Shown here: one piece after another, positions 28,876 to 37,289 of the stretch | Position numbering within the stretch: the stretch's first letter is position 1 | Layout of the letters: each line of letters opens with the position of its first letter | The notes under the pieces: model-generated | What the model saw: only the letters and a program-made list of their open reading frames with translations | What the model was told of the DNA's origin: nothing | The model's database searches: none | Position numbers and translations under genes: made by a program | Source: Bordetella parapertussis | Lineage (GTDB): Bacteria; Pseudomonadota; Gammaproteobacteria; Burkholderiales; Burkholderiaceae_A | NCBI GenBank assembly: GCA_945901825.1 | Contig: CAMDMC010000005.1 | Coordinates: forward strand, 18,921-82,920 | Direction of reading: 5' to 3' | Length of the DNA stretch: 64,000 nt

Positions 28876-29322
28876 CTAACTGGCTTTGCTTACAACCACT
28901 AAGACGCTACAGGGCGAGCGCTCTACAAGGGAAACGGAATTGGAGCCACTCCACCAACGAGCAATCCAGTTCTCTTTGTACTCGTGGCCAATCACAATAA
29001 GGTCGGCCTGAACCTGTTTTGCATACTCGGTAATCTCCGTGACCACGTCGCCCGATAGCAGGTGGCCCGTTGCCTTAAAACCGTGCTCAGCAAGCAGAGC
29101 CAAGCCAGAATCAAGAATGCGTTGCTGATCTTTCGCGCGATCCTCAATCGCTGTATCTGCGAAAACAGCCTCTCCATAGACACCAAGGCCCTCGTAGCCA
29201 TTGGAGGCAACGGAGACGAGCTCAAGGTCGGAATCACGCCACTGGGCAATCTCTTTCGATTCGAGTAAGGCCCTTTGACCAACCTCGGATCCGTTGTAGG
29301 CAAGCAAGATCTTTTTGTACAT
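28876..29322 (-). CDS. Universal stress protein (UspA family)
   Basis: This 148-residue protein has the Usp fold: MYKKILLAYNGSEVGQRALLES at the N-terminus and the ATP-binding motif region DLIVIGHEYKENWIARWWSGSNSVSLVERS (key part GSNSVSLVERSPCSVLVV) at the C-terminus. The canonical ATP motif is G-2x-G-9x-G-S/T; here the first glycines are partly replaced (VIGHEYKENWIARWWSGS), so nucleotide binding is possible but not assured. It lies 25 bases upstream of the TauE-family gene on the same strand. Confidence 0.92.
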   Translation of the reverse strand: MYKKILLAYNGSEVGQRALLESKEIAQWRDSDLELVSVASNGYEGLGVYGEAVFADTAIEDRAKDQQRILDSGLALLAEHGFKATGHLLSGDVVTEITEYAKQVQADLIVIGHEYKENWIARWWSGSNSVSLVERSPCSVLVVVSKAS

Positions 29323-29376
29323 GCTTAGAGGCTACACTTAACTAACCGCCTTTTGCTCTAGGGAAAGCCCCAAATC

Positions 29377-29502
29377 TTGCCAGGACCTTTTCTGATCGGA
29401 CTCGTGAAGTCCTTGCTCATCGGCCGACTTCGGCGCGGACTGTTTCGGTATGCCCTGCCTATTGTTTTTACCGCCTTAAAGCGTTTATTGACCAAACGCT
29501 AG
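29377..29502 (+). CDS. Possible small cationic membrane-active protein (TTG start)
   Basis: A 41-codon frame starts at TTG (29377) and ends at TAG (29502), 22 bases before the site-2 protease gene. It would encode a basic, amphipathic or membrane-associated peptide starting MPGPFLIGLVKSLLIGRL and ending VFTALKRLLTKR. A GGGAAAG element about 9 bases upstream could serve as a ribosome site. I recognise no family. It is the only frame that gives structure to the 202-base gap between the UspA and protease genes; it may be chance. Confidence 0.35.
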   Translation: MPGPFLIGLVKSLLIGRLRRGLFRYALPIVFTALKRLLTKR

Positions 29503-29524
29503 GCCTATCCCAAGGGATTCGAGC

Positions 29525-30193
29525 ATGCCCGATTTTCTTCAGACTGTTCTTATTTTTGCGATTCCTGTTGTCCTAGCCATTACGCTTCATGAGGCTGCGC
29601 ATGGCTACGCGGCAAAAGCGCTTGGCGACCCCACGGCCTACCTTCTGGGACGCGTCAGCCTAAACCCGTTACGGCATGTTGACCTCATTGGCACCATCGC
29701 TATGCCAATTGGCATTTTGTTGCTCACCCAGGGCCAGTTTCTCTTCGGATGGGCAAAGCCTGTGCCGGTGCAGTTTGGTCGTCTGCGCAACCCCAAGCGC
29801 GACATGATCCCCGTGGCCTTTGCTGGTCCCGCCATGAATTTCCTTCAGGCCTTTTGCTGGGGGCTACTCATGCTTGGGCTAATAAGTTTTGAGCTTGAAC
29901 AAAGCATCGCCTTTAAAATCTGCCAGGCAGGTATTCTTGCAAACCTCATTATTTTTTGTTTCAACCTTCTGCCACTACCGCCTCTTGATGGTGGAAGGGT
30001 TCTGGTTGGGCTCGTGCCCACAAGGCTCGCCATTCAAATAAGTAGGCTCGAACCGTTTGGTATTTGGATTGTCCTTGCACTGCTTTTAACGGGGGTGCTC
30101 GGAACCTATTGGATGCTTCCGGCAATGGAGTTCAGCCGCGCTATCCTTCAGCTTCTTCTCATGCCATTTTCATGGCTGCTATCTGCTCCTTAG
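29525..30193 (+). CDS. Site-2 protease family membrane metalloprotease (M50)
   Basis: The 222-residue inner-membrane protein has the zinc motif HEAAH near residue 22 (AITLHEAAHGYAAKALGD) and the distant third-ligand motif NLLPLPPLDGGRV near residue 150, both within hydrophobic segments. Length and layout match the small SpoIVFB/YwhC-like branch of M50 without a PDZ domain. These cleave transmembrane substrates; the partner here is unknown. RBS and spacing from the preceding small ORF are unremarkable. Confidence 0.92.
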   Translation: MPDFLQTVLIFAIPVVLAITLHEAAHGYAAKALGDPTAYLLGRVSLNPLRHVDLIGTIAMPIGILLLTQGQFLFGWAKPVPVQFGRLRNPKRDMIPVAFAGPAMNFLQAFCWGLLMLGLISFELEQSIAFKICQAGILANLIIFCFNLLPLPPLDGGRVLVGLVPTRLAIQISRLEPFGIWIVLALLLTGVLGTYWMLPAMEFSRAILQLLLMPFSWLLSAP

Positions 30194-30261
30194 CTTCGCC
30201 CTGGCTGCGAACCACCCTATACTTTGACTCGACCAAAGCACATGGAGGTTAGAAATTCAAA

Positions 30262-30504
30262 ATGATCAGAAAACAACTTAAAGGTGTGACTTTCGGTTTA
30301 CTTATGGCTTGTCTTTTGCCACAAGGTCTTTCTGCCCAGCAGCTTGCCAGCGCCAAATCGGTGAAATGTCATCTGTCCGAAAGGCAAGAGAATCGGGATA
30401 AAAGCCGAACGGCCTGTATCTATAAATGCCCCAACGGCAAGAAGGAACGTGAGGTCATTCCAAAGGGCGCAAGCTGCCCAGGCTATCTTGACGTAGGCTC
30501 CTAG
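30262..30504 (+). CDS. Small exported four-cysteine protein
   Basis: The 80-residue product has a clear Sec signal peptide (KQLKGVTFGLLMACLLPQG, predicted cleavage after GLSA at residue 25). The mature part of about 55 residues is basic and has four cysteines (C36, C52, C56, C72), suggesting two disulfides, in the context TACIYKCPNGKKE. I do not recognise a family. It stands between the site-2 protease and a histone-deacetylase-family gene, in the same direction. A GGAGG element lies upstream but about 13 bases from the ATG. Confidence 0.7.
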   Translation: MIRKQLKGVTFGLLMACLLPQGLSAQQLASAKSVKCHLSERQENRDKSRTACIYKCPNGKKEREVIPKGASCPGYLDVGS

Positions 30505-30519
30505 GCGGGCCTGTTTTAT

Positions 30520-31428
30520 TTGATTAAGGCCTTCAGTACCGACCAGTTTGAACTGCCCCTGCCTGCCGGGCATCGCTTTCCAATGGCTAAGTACCGCATG
30601 CTCAAGGAATCGCTGCAGAGCTTTGCGGCCATTTCACTTGAAAACCCGCCTGCAGCAAGCGATGAGCAGCTCTGGCTATGCCACGACCCCGTGTATGTGG
30701 AACAGCTTTGCACCGGCGCGCTGGATGACAAGGCGATGAAGCGCATTGGCTTTCCCTGGTCGCCTGCAATGGTCGAGCGCTCAAGACGGTCTGTGGGTGC
30801 CACCATTGCAGCCTGCGAGGCAGCGTATTTCGGCGAGCCAAAGGTTGCTTTCAATTTGGCTGGTGGAACGCACCATGCCCACCGTGAGTTTGGCTCGGGC
30901 TACTGCTGTTTTAACGATGCCGCCGTTGCATGCTGTTGGATGCAAAACCGTTGGGGCCTTGGTCAGGTCACCATCATTGACCTTGATGTTCATCAGGGCG
31001 ATGGTACCGCGGCCATTCTAGCGAGTCGGCCAAGCACCTTCACATGCTCGATTCACGGTGCGTCCAACTTTCCTTTTCGAAAGACTAGGTCGGACATTGA
31101 TATTGCGCTTGCCGATGGCACTGGAGATGACGAGTATTTAAAAGCGCTTCATGGCCTCTTACAGACCTTAAGCAGTTTTCCAAAACACGATTTGCTCATT
31201 TACCTAGCTGGTGCAGACCCGTTGGAAAACGACAGGCTTGGCCGGCTCAGCCTAAGTATTGATGGGCTGCGCGCTCGAGACGAGGCTGTATTGGGTTTCG
31301 CAAAGGCGCGAGGCATTCCAATTGCCGTTGCCATGGCCGGGGGCTATGCCGAACCCATTGAACTTTCCGTAGAGGCGCACCGACAGACCTTTGAGTCTGC
31401 GGCCCGCCTTTTCTACAACGAGACTTAA
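30520..31428 (+). CDS. Histone-deacetylase family protein, class IV-like
   Basis: The 302-residue protein belongs to the arginase-fold zinc deacetylase superfamily. It has GGTHHAHREFGSGYCCFND with the paired histidines, DLDVHQGDGT with zinc ligands, and LAGADPLENDRLGRL with the last zinc aspartate. This pattern is that of HDAC11-like bacterial proteins. The start is a TTG at 30520; the next in-frame ATG would remove the conserved FELPLPAGHRFPMAKY region. In bacteria such enzymes act on acetylated small molecules or lysines; the substrate is unknown. Confidence 0.9.
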   Translation: MIKAFSTDQFELPLPAGHRFPMAKYRMLKESLQSFAAISLENPPAASDEQLWLCHDPVYVEQLCTGALDDKAMKRIGFPWSPAMVERSRRSVGATIAACEAAYFGEPKVAFNLAGGTHHAHREFGSGYCCFNDAAVACCWMQNRWGLGQVTIIDLDVHQGDGTAAILASRPSTFTCSIHGASNFPFRKTRSDIDIALADGTGDDEYLKALHGLLQTLSSFPKHDLLIYLAGADPLENDRLGRLSLSIDGLRARDEAVLGFAKARGIPIAVAMAGGYAEPIELSVEAHRQTFESAARLFYNET

Positions 31429-31464
31429 GCCTTCAAAACCAGCTTATCGGCCTTGTTAGACCAT

Positions 31465-32937
31465 TTAATGACGCACATCGCCAATGGCAACGAACTTCAT
31501 TTCAAGGTAGTCGTCAATGCCATGGCTTGAGCCTTCTCGGCCAAGCCCACTTTGCTTAACACCACCAAAGGGCACGTGCTCGGTAGCAAGTATTCCAACA
31601 TTTACACCCACCATGCCGTATTCAAGGGCCTCGCTGACCCGAAAGATACGACCAACATCACGGGCATAGAAATAACTGGCAAGCCCGTAGATCGTGTTGT
31701 TGGCAAGCGCTACCGCCTCTTGCTCGGTTTTAAACTTGAAAATGGGTGCGAAAGGGCCAAAGGTTTCTTCGGTGGCGCAAACCATGTTGGCAGTTGCATT
31801 TGCAAGCACCGTTGGCTGAAAGAAACGTCCTGAAATTCGCGCACCACCTGTTACAACCCGCCCCCCCTTTTGCTTGGCATCGTCCAAGTGACGCATCACC
31901 TTGTCAACGGCGGCATCTTCGATGAGTGGGCCCTGGTTAACACCCTCCTCAAAGCCATTGCCCACTTTTGCGGTTGCAACCTTGGCTGCAAACTTCTCAA
32001 CAAAGGCATCGTAGACGCCTTCCTGCACGTAGAAGCGGTTGGCGCAGACACAGGTCTGACCTGCATTGCGGTACTTGCTTGCCCAGGCCCCTTCAACCGC
32101 ACTATCAAGATCGGCATCGTCAAAGACAATAAAGGGCGCATTTCCCCCAAGCTCGAGGGAGAGCTTTTTAATGCTGGGCGCAGACTGCGCCATAAGGATA
32201 CGGCCGACCTCGGTAGAGCCGGTAAAGCTAAGGTGGCGGACCGTTTCGGAGCCACAGAAGACCTTGCCTATGGCAATGCTGTTCTCTGCGTCAGCGGTAA
32301 TGACCTGCAGCACGCCTGCGGGAATGCCAGCGCGTTGCGCCAGTTCGGCAACAGCCAGCGCGCTAAGGGGTGTCTGTTCGGCTGGCTTAATGACAACGGG
32401 GCAGCCCGCTGCCAGGGCCGGGGCCACCTTACGCGTAATCATGGCCAAGGGGAAGTTCCAAGGGGTAATGGCTGCACAAACACCTATGGGCTGACGCAGA
32501 ACAAGTAGACGGCGATTATTGTCAAAGGTGGGAAGGGTCTCGCCATTAATGCGCTTTGCCTCCTCGGCAAACCACTCGACAAAACTTGCACCGTAGGCAA
32601 CTTCGCCACGCGACTCTGCCAGCGGCTTACCATTCTCGGCGGTCATAAGACGAGCCAGGTCGTCTATGTTGGCCATAAGCAGCTCGTACCAACGGCGCAG
32701 AAGATTAGCCCGAGCCTTCGCCTGGGTTTCACGCCAAGAGGGCCAGGCGGCATTTGCGGTTTCAATGGCCTGCTCGGCCTGCTGCGCAGTGCAATTCGCC
32801 ACCTTGCCAAGCTCCATACCCGTGGCAGGGTCGTTAACACTAAACTGCTGATGGCTGTCTGCCCACTGGCCCTTGAGGAAGGCTTGAGACTTCAGCAGAC
32901 TTGGGTCTTTTAATAGACTTAAGGGGTTTGCTTTCAT
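31465..32937 (-). CDS. gabD: NAD(P)-dependent succinate-semialdehyde dehydrogenase
   Basis: The enzyme oxidises succinate semialdehyde to succinate, the final step of GABA breakdown. The 490-residue product has the aldehyde dehydrogenase motifs: TPWNFPLAMITRKVAPALAAG, FTGSTEVGR, the general base in LELGGNAPFIVF and the catalytic cysteine in NAGQTCVCANRFYV. The fit is best to GabD. An ATG ends at 32937; a GTG six bases upstream has a better-spaced AGGAGA ribosome site and is an alternative. No gabT is nearby. It stands divergent from the second deacetylase gene. Confidence 0.9.
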   Translation of the reverse strand: MKANPLSLLKDPSLLKSQAFLKGQWADSHQQFSVNDPATGMELGKVANCTAQQAEQAIETANAAWPSWRETQAKARANLLRRWYELLMANIDDLARLMTAENGKPLAESRGEVAYGASFVEWFAEEAKRINGETLPTFDNNRRLLVLRQPIGVCAAITPWNFPLAMITRKVAPALAAGCPVVIKPAEQTPLSALAVAELAQRAGIPAGVLQVITADAENSIAIGKVFCGSETVRHLSFTGSTEVGRILMAQSAPSIKKLSLELGGNAPFIVFDDADLDSAVEGAWASKYRNAGQTCVCANRFYVQEGVYDAFVEKFAAKVATAKVGNGFEEGVNQGPLIEDAAVDKVMRHLDDAKQKGGRVVTGGARISGRFFQPTVLANATANMVCATEETFGPFAPIFKFKTEQEAVALANNTIYGLASYFYARDVGRIFRVSEALEYGMVGVNVGILATEHVPFGGVKQSGLGREGSSHGIDDYLEMKFVAIGDVRH

Positions 32938-32992
32938 ATCCACAACCAAGGTCTCCTATGTTTTGACCTCGTCATTGTATCCTTCACGAGTC

Positions 32993-33925
32993 ATGCATTT
33001 TTACTCTCATCCCCGGTTCCGGGACCACTGCATGGGCCCAGGCCACCCCGAGTGCCCTGAGCGGCTTGTGGCCATTGAGCGAGCGCTTAAGACGCAGGCA
33101 CTCTGGCCTCGACTCAACCATCGGCAAGCCAAGCCTGTTGACCTCAGCCTACTTAGACTGACGCACACCGAGGATCTCCTGAATCGGCTCGAATCACCCG
33201 TCTCCGATGGGGCCTACGCATTTATAGATCCCGATACCTGCATGAATACACAGACCTACGAGGCTATTCTTTTAGCCAGTGGAGCAGTTCTGCAGGCTAT
33301 TGATGCGGTCATGGCCGGTGAATCACGCCATGCCTTTTGTGCCGTTCGTCCTCCTGGCCATCATGCCGAGCGAGAGTCCGCCATGGGCTTTTGTTTTGTG
33401 AATCACATTGCACTTGGCGCCTTGTATGCCCGACAGAAGCACGGAGTTGAGCGTGTTGCCGTCATCGACTTCGATGTGCATCACGGCAACGGCACCGAAG
33501 ATATTCTCGCGAACGAAAAAGGTGTTTTGATGGTCTCATCGTTTCAACAAGGCATCTACCCGGGTTCAGGTACAAGACCTAAAGGGAAGAATATGGTGAA
33601 TGTCCCGCTGCAGGCGGGCGCCGGTTCGCAGGCGATTCGCTTGATGCTAAAGAACCACTGGCTCCCCGCGCTGCAAGAGTTTCAGCCTCAACTCCTACTT
33701 ATTTCGGCGGGGTTCGATGCTCACCGCGAGGACCCCTTAGCTGGCCTTGCCTGGACCGACGACGACTATGCCCTTATTACCGACGCGCTGGTTGGGCTTG
33801 CCGACACCTTCTGCCCCAATCGAATAGTAAGCAGCCTCGAGGGGGGGTACTGCCTTGATGCACTTGGCCGCAGCGTGGCAGCGCATATTGCTAGCTTACT
33901 TGGCCCCTCTCAAAAGGCAGTCTAA
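32993..33925 (+). CDS. Histone-deacetylase family protein, class II-like
   Basis: This 310-residue zinc deacetylase has CMGPGHPECPERL at the N-terminus, RPPGHHAERESAMGFCFVN, DFDVHHGNGTED and SAGFDAHREDPLAG, followed by SSLEGGYCLDAL. These place it with bacterial class II-like amidohydrolases (HDAH and acetylpolyamine-amidohydrolase relatives). I chose the ATG at 32993; a TTG ten codons upstream is in frame but adds non-conserved residues. It is clearly a different subfamily from the protein at 30520, so it is not a recent duplicate. Confidence 0.92.
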   Translation: MHFYSHPRFRDHCMGPGHPECPERLVAIERALKTQALWPRLNHRQAKPVDLSLLRLTHTEDLLNRLESPVSDGAYAFIDPDTCMNTQTYEAILLASGAVLQAIDAVMAGESRHAFCAVRPPGHHAERESAMGFCFVNHIALGALYARQKHGVERVAVIDFDVHHGNGTEDILANEKGVLMVSSFQQGIYPGSGTRPKGKNMVNVPLQAGAGSQAIRLMLKNHWLPALQEFQPQLLLISAGFDAHREDPLAGLAWTDDDYALITDALVGLADTFCPNRIVSSLEGGYCLDALGRSVAAHIASLLGPSQKAV

Positions 33926-33927
33926 TC

Positions 33928-34215
33928 GTGGCCGATGCCTGGGACCTGATCGCAGAAACGCGTATACAGAAAGCTGTTGAAAACGGTGAGTTGTCGAATT
34001 TGGCTGGTGAAGGCCAGGCTGTTGAGGTTACAGAAGACTTCTCCATTCCTTGGACAGTGCGCTGGCTGCTGCGTAAACCCATAAATTCAAAAGACGTATC
34101 GAGTGCTCAGTTTGAGGCAAAAGCTATTGCAGCAAGGGTTTCGAGGGGGCAGCTTCGACGCGCCCAGATTAACGAAATGATTCGCCAGGCCAGAAAAGCT
34201 ACGGCTGTGAAATAA
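33928..34215 (+). CDS. DUF1992 (DnaJ-homologue C28-like) protein
   Basis: The 95-residue protein matches the DUF1992 family: DLIAETRIQKAVENGELSN followed by LAGEGQAVEV, then RWLLRKP and a basic helical C-terminus. The domain is shared with the eukaryotic DNAJC28 proteins but there is no J-domain here, and no function is established. It starts at GTG two bases after the deacetylase stop, so it is almost certainly co-transcribed and translationally coupled. It converges with soxZ and overlaps it by 17 bases. Confidence 0.85.
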   Translation: MADAWDLIAETRIQKAVENGELSNLAGEGQAVEVTEDFSIPWTVRWLLRKPINSKDVSSAQFEAKAIAARVSRGQLRRAQINEMIRQARKATAVK

Positions 34216-34540
34216 CCAAGGCCCTCTTAATTGTTCGGGTCAGTCCTTGGTCTCCAAGCCATTCGCATTCCATATCGCCAGCCTGCTCCACACGAAAAGG
34301 AAACCGAATACTCGGGTCTGCACCCATACCCGGATGAAGGTCTGCTCGAAACACTTCCTTGCCATTGAATCGACAGACGAGCCTTCGAATAAGGTTCGCG
34401 GCTATGAGTTCTCCCCTTTCGGTTCGCCGAAAACCCGATTCCATGGGGTGGCGAATGATGGCATGCACTTCAACCACTGACCCCTGGGGTGCAGGCGACT
34501 GAAATTGCAAAACAGCGCGATGAGCAACGGGACCTACCAC
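34199..34540 (-). CDS. soxZ: SoxZ-like sulfur carrier subunit
   Basis: SoxZ pairs with SoxY to form the periplasmic carrier that holds thiosulfate-derived sulfur during Sox oxidation. The 113-residue product has the SoxZ signature VEVHAIIRHPMESGFRRTE and the beta-rich C-terminus with FNGKEVFRADLHPGMGADP. The start is a GTG six bases after the soxY stop. As for all SoxZ proteins, no signal peptide is present; it would be exported with SoxY. No soxA, soxX, soxB or soxCD gene is in the window. Confidence 0.88.
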   Translation of the reverse strand: MVGPVAHRAVLQFQSPAPQGSVVEVHAIIRHPMESGFRRTERGELIAANLIRRLVCRFNGKEVFRADLHPGMGADPSIRFPFRVEQAGDMECEWLGDQGLTRTIKRALVISQP

Positions 34541-34546
34541 GTCTTT

Positions 34547-35011
34547 TCAACCTGCGCAGGCAGCGAGAGTGACAATGACCTGCTGGTACGAACACCAGAG
34601 ATCGCCCGTGTTGGTGCGGGCAACTGCCCATACGGCCTGGGAATCCGCAAGCCGAATACGTGTTTCAACACGGGCCTCGGGCAGCTGCGGCCCAAGAAAG
34701 AAATTGGCAATAAACGGCGATGGATTGAGCTCTGAGAAGATACGCAGTTCTTCCACATGGTCGGATTCCGTCATGGGGCTCTCTACACGCACCGACATTC
34801 TCACCAAAAAGCCATTTTCAACAAGTGGCGGCAAGGAAAGATGGATCCGCCCGTACTGCAAGGGCTGGCCATTCGCCCAACTAAGAACCGCCTGGGGTAT
34901 GTCCCTACCGGGCCCTGCCTGAGAGGCAAGCGCCGTTAGGCCCGAGCAGCCCCAGATGCTCAGACCGCCACCAACAGCAAGGGCGTTTTTAAAGAAGGCT
35001 CTGCGCTGCAC
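34547..35011 (-). CDS. soxY: SoxY-like sulfur carrier protein with non-standard C-terminal arm
   Basis: The 154-residue protein has a twin-arginine signal (RRAFFKNALAVGGG) and a SoxY-type beta-sandwich. SoxY proteins carry substrate on a cysteine in a C-terminal GGCGG arm. Here the C-terminus is TLAACAG: the cysteine (C152) is retained three residues from the end but the flanking glycines are partly alanine. It lies 20 bases downstream of a molybdenum hydroxylase gene and is coupled to soxZ. Whether it carries sulfur species or another ligand is unknown. Confidence 0.85.
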   Translation of the reverse strand: MQRRAFFKNALAVGGGLSIWGCSGLTALASQAGPGRDIPQAVLSWANGQPLQYGRIHLSLPPLVENGFLVRMSVRVESPMTESDHVEELRIFSELNPSPFIANFFLGPQLPEARVETRIRLADSQAVWAVARTNTGDLWCSYQQVIVTLAACAG

Positions 35012-35031
35012 TGTTTGAATTTCCCTCGCGT

Positions 35032-37275
35032 TCAGACAAGGGTAACGCCAAGATTCTTAAGCGGTACAGTGCGCAATCGACGACCCGTGGCCTGATAGAA
35101 AGCATTAAGAACTGCTGGGGCTGCAACCGAAATGGTTGGTTCTCCAACCCCACCCCAACTCGGTCCCCCACCTTGAAGAAGAATAGTCTCAACCGGTGGC
35201 ATCTGCGCAAGTCGTACCGAGCCAAAGGAGTCAAAGTTGGTCTGTACGATGCGGCCATCCTTTACAGTGCACTCCTGCTCAAACAGGGCCGAAAGGCCAT
35301 AGACAAACGAGCCCGAGACCTGCCGTTCGATCTGTGCCGGATTCACTGCATAGCCTGGGTCGGTTGCAGCAACAATGCGATGGATTTTTATTTTGTTACC
35401 GCCCGTGACCGAGAGCTCGCAGCCAGCTGCAACATAACTGCCGAACGAAAACTGCTGGGCAACACCCCGAAAGACACCCGCTTTGGGTTTTGATGACCAG
35501 TTCATACGCTCTGCGACGGCATTTAGAACAGCAAGGGTGCGCGGGCGATTTGCAGAGTACTTACGCCGAAACTCAAGCGGATCCATTCCCGTAACCTCTG
35601 CCATCTCGTCAACAAAGCACTCCATGAAAATAGCGTTTTGGTTTATGTTCACACCCCGCCAAAACCCAGGAGGTACATGGGTATTACGCATGGCATGGTC
35701 GATAACAATATTAGGGAAGTCGTAGCTAATAGCATGCTCGCCATCTTTGGCCACACCCTGAAAGACCAAGGGGTCCATGCCTTTGCTCTTTTCAACAATA
35801 GCGGGCCTGACAGCAGCAAGAATAGACTGACCAGACAACCGCATTTGAATACCTGTCAGCTCTTTCTTCTCGTTAAAGCTTGCCTTCATTTTCGCCATCA
35901 TGATGGGGTGGTAGCGCCCCTGCGTCATGTCTTCCTCGCGAGACCAGATGAGCTTAATGGGCGTACCAGGCATTTGTTTAGCAACAAGTACCGCCTGGGT
36001 TGTGAAATCTTGAAAGGCGCCGCGTCGACCAAAGCCTCCCCCTAGGTTTACCTTCACAACATCGCATTGGGCTGCCGGCAACCCCGATGCTTCAATGACC
36101 GCGGCCATTGACGCCTGACCATCTTGGGTAGGCACCCATGCCTTGCAGGACGACGATGTCCAGAGCGCCGTTGCATTCATGGGCTCAAGAGGGGCGTGAT
36201 TCAAAAATGGATAAAAGTAGCTTGCCTCGATGGTCTTCTTTGAGGCCTTCAACGCATTCTGGGCGTCTCCCTTTTGAAGGCCGACAAAGGCCTGCTTACT
36301 TGAAAGACCCTCCTCCAAGGACTTCAAGATGTCTGCCTGCTGAACCTTGGCATTGGGCCCTTCATTCCATGCGATGGGCAGTTTATCGATTGCCTTCTTG
36401 GCGTGCCAGTAGGTATCTGCAACAACAGCAACGGACCTGTTATCGACCTGGACAACCTTTTTTACACCAGGCATACCAATGACGGCAGAGGCCTCAAAGG
36501 ACTTCACCGTTCCGCCAAAAACAGGGCACTGTCGAATGGTGGCTGTAAGCATTCCGGGCAGCTTGAGATCAATCGCGTAAATCTGAGCGCCGGTCACCTT
36601 GTCTGCCAGGCTGTCAAGCCGGTTCATCGACTTGCCAATAATCGTCCAGTCTTTCGGGTCTTTCAGTGCGATGGCTTTTGCGTCTGGAACGGGAAGTTGC
36701 GCTGCCTGGGTAGCGAGCGAGCCAAAACTTGCCTTACGCCCCGAAGGACGATGGGTAACGAAGCTTGTTCTTGCGAAACACTCCGCGACAGGCACGCTCC
36801 ACTGATTTGCCGCTGCCTGAACGAGCATTTGTCTGGCGACTGCGCCGCCCCGACGAACATAATCCTCCGAGGTTCGAATACCCCGACTTCCCCCCGTGGA
36901 GAAGGAACCCCAGATGTCCTTGCGCCTAAGACTCTCACCGGGGCTTGGATACTCGACCTGCACCTTGGACCAATCGCACTCAAGCTCTTCAGCCAGGAGC
37001 TGGGCGAGCCCCGTAATGGTGCCCTGCCCCATCTCTGAACGAACAACCCGCACGATCACTCGGTCGTCGGGTTCTATGACCACCCAAGCGCCGATCTCAG
37101 GATGACTCGATTGGAGAGAGGTGGGCAAGACTGGCTCGGTGACGGGGGCTGCCGATAGCTTGGCCATACCCCAGGGAAGTTCCAGGCCAATGGCAAGACC
37201 GGAACTCACGGATGCCGCACCGACAACAAACTGACGACGCGATTGAACTGTATTGGAAGAAAGCAGCGTTTTCAT
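35032..37275 (-). CDS. iorB: Molybdopterin-binding aldehyde/isoquinoline oxidoreductase large subunit
   Basis: This 747-residue protein belongs to the xanthine oxidase family, in the branch of isoquinoline 1-oxidoreductase beta subunits. It has a twin-arginine signal (QSRRQFVVGAASVSSG), so it is exported folded with cofactor. Molybdopterin-domain segments include VVRSEMGQGTITGLAQLLAEE, LGGGFGRRGAFQDF, VPPGFWRGVNINQNAI and the C-terminal GGGPSWGGVGEPTISVAAPA with the active-site glutamate. I chose the ATG ending at 37275, which has an AGGGG site upstream. The substrate may be an aldehyde or N-heterocycle and cannot be read; the symbol is by family. Confidence 0.88.
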   Translation of the reverse strand: MKTLLSSNTVQSRRQFVVGAASVSSGLAIGLELPWGMAKLSAAPVTEPVLPTSLQSSHPEIGAWVVIEPDDRVIVRVVRSEMGQGTITGLAQLLAEELECDWSKVQVEYPSPGESLRRKDIWGSFSTGGSRGIRTSEDYVRRGGAVARQMLVQAAANQWSVPVAECFARTSFVTHRPSGRKASFGSLATQAAQLPVPDAKAIALKDPKDWTIIGKSMNRLDSLADKVTGAQIYAIDLKLPGMLTATIRQCPVFGGTVKSFEASAVIGMPGVKKVVQVDNRSVAVVADTYWHAKKAIDKLPIAWNEGPNAKVQQADILKSLEEGLSSKQAFVGLQKGDAQNALKASKKTIEASYFYPFLNHAPLEPMNATALWTSSSCKAWVPTQDGQASMAAVIEASGLPAAQCDVVKVNLGGGFGRRGAFQDFTTQAVLVAKQMPGTPIKLIWSREEDMTQGRYHPIMMAKMKASFNEKKELTGIQMRLSGQSILAAVRPAIVEKSKGMDPLVFQGVAKDGEHAISYDFPNIVIDHAMRNTHVPPGFWRGVNINQNAIFMECFVDEMAEVTGMDPLEFRRKYSANRPRTLAVLNAVAERMNWSSKPKAGVFRGVAQQFSFGSYVAAGCELSVTGGNKIKIHRIVAATDPGYAVNPAQIERQVSGSFVYGLSALFEQECTVKDGRIVQTNFDSFGSVRLAQMPPVETILLQGGGPSWGGVGEPTISVAAPAVLNAFYQATGRRLRTVPLKNLGVTLV

Positions 37276-37289
37276 AGCATTCCCCTTGG

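Noticed and set aside
31870..32508. A 212-codon open frame opposite gabD
   Set aside because: It is fully inside the aldehyde dehydrogenase gene and shows no family motif.
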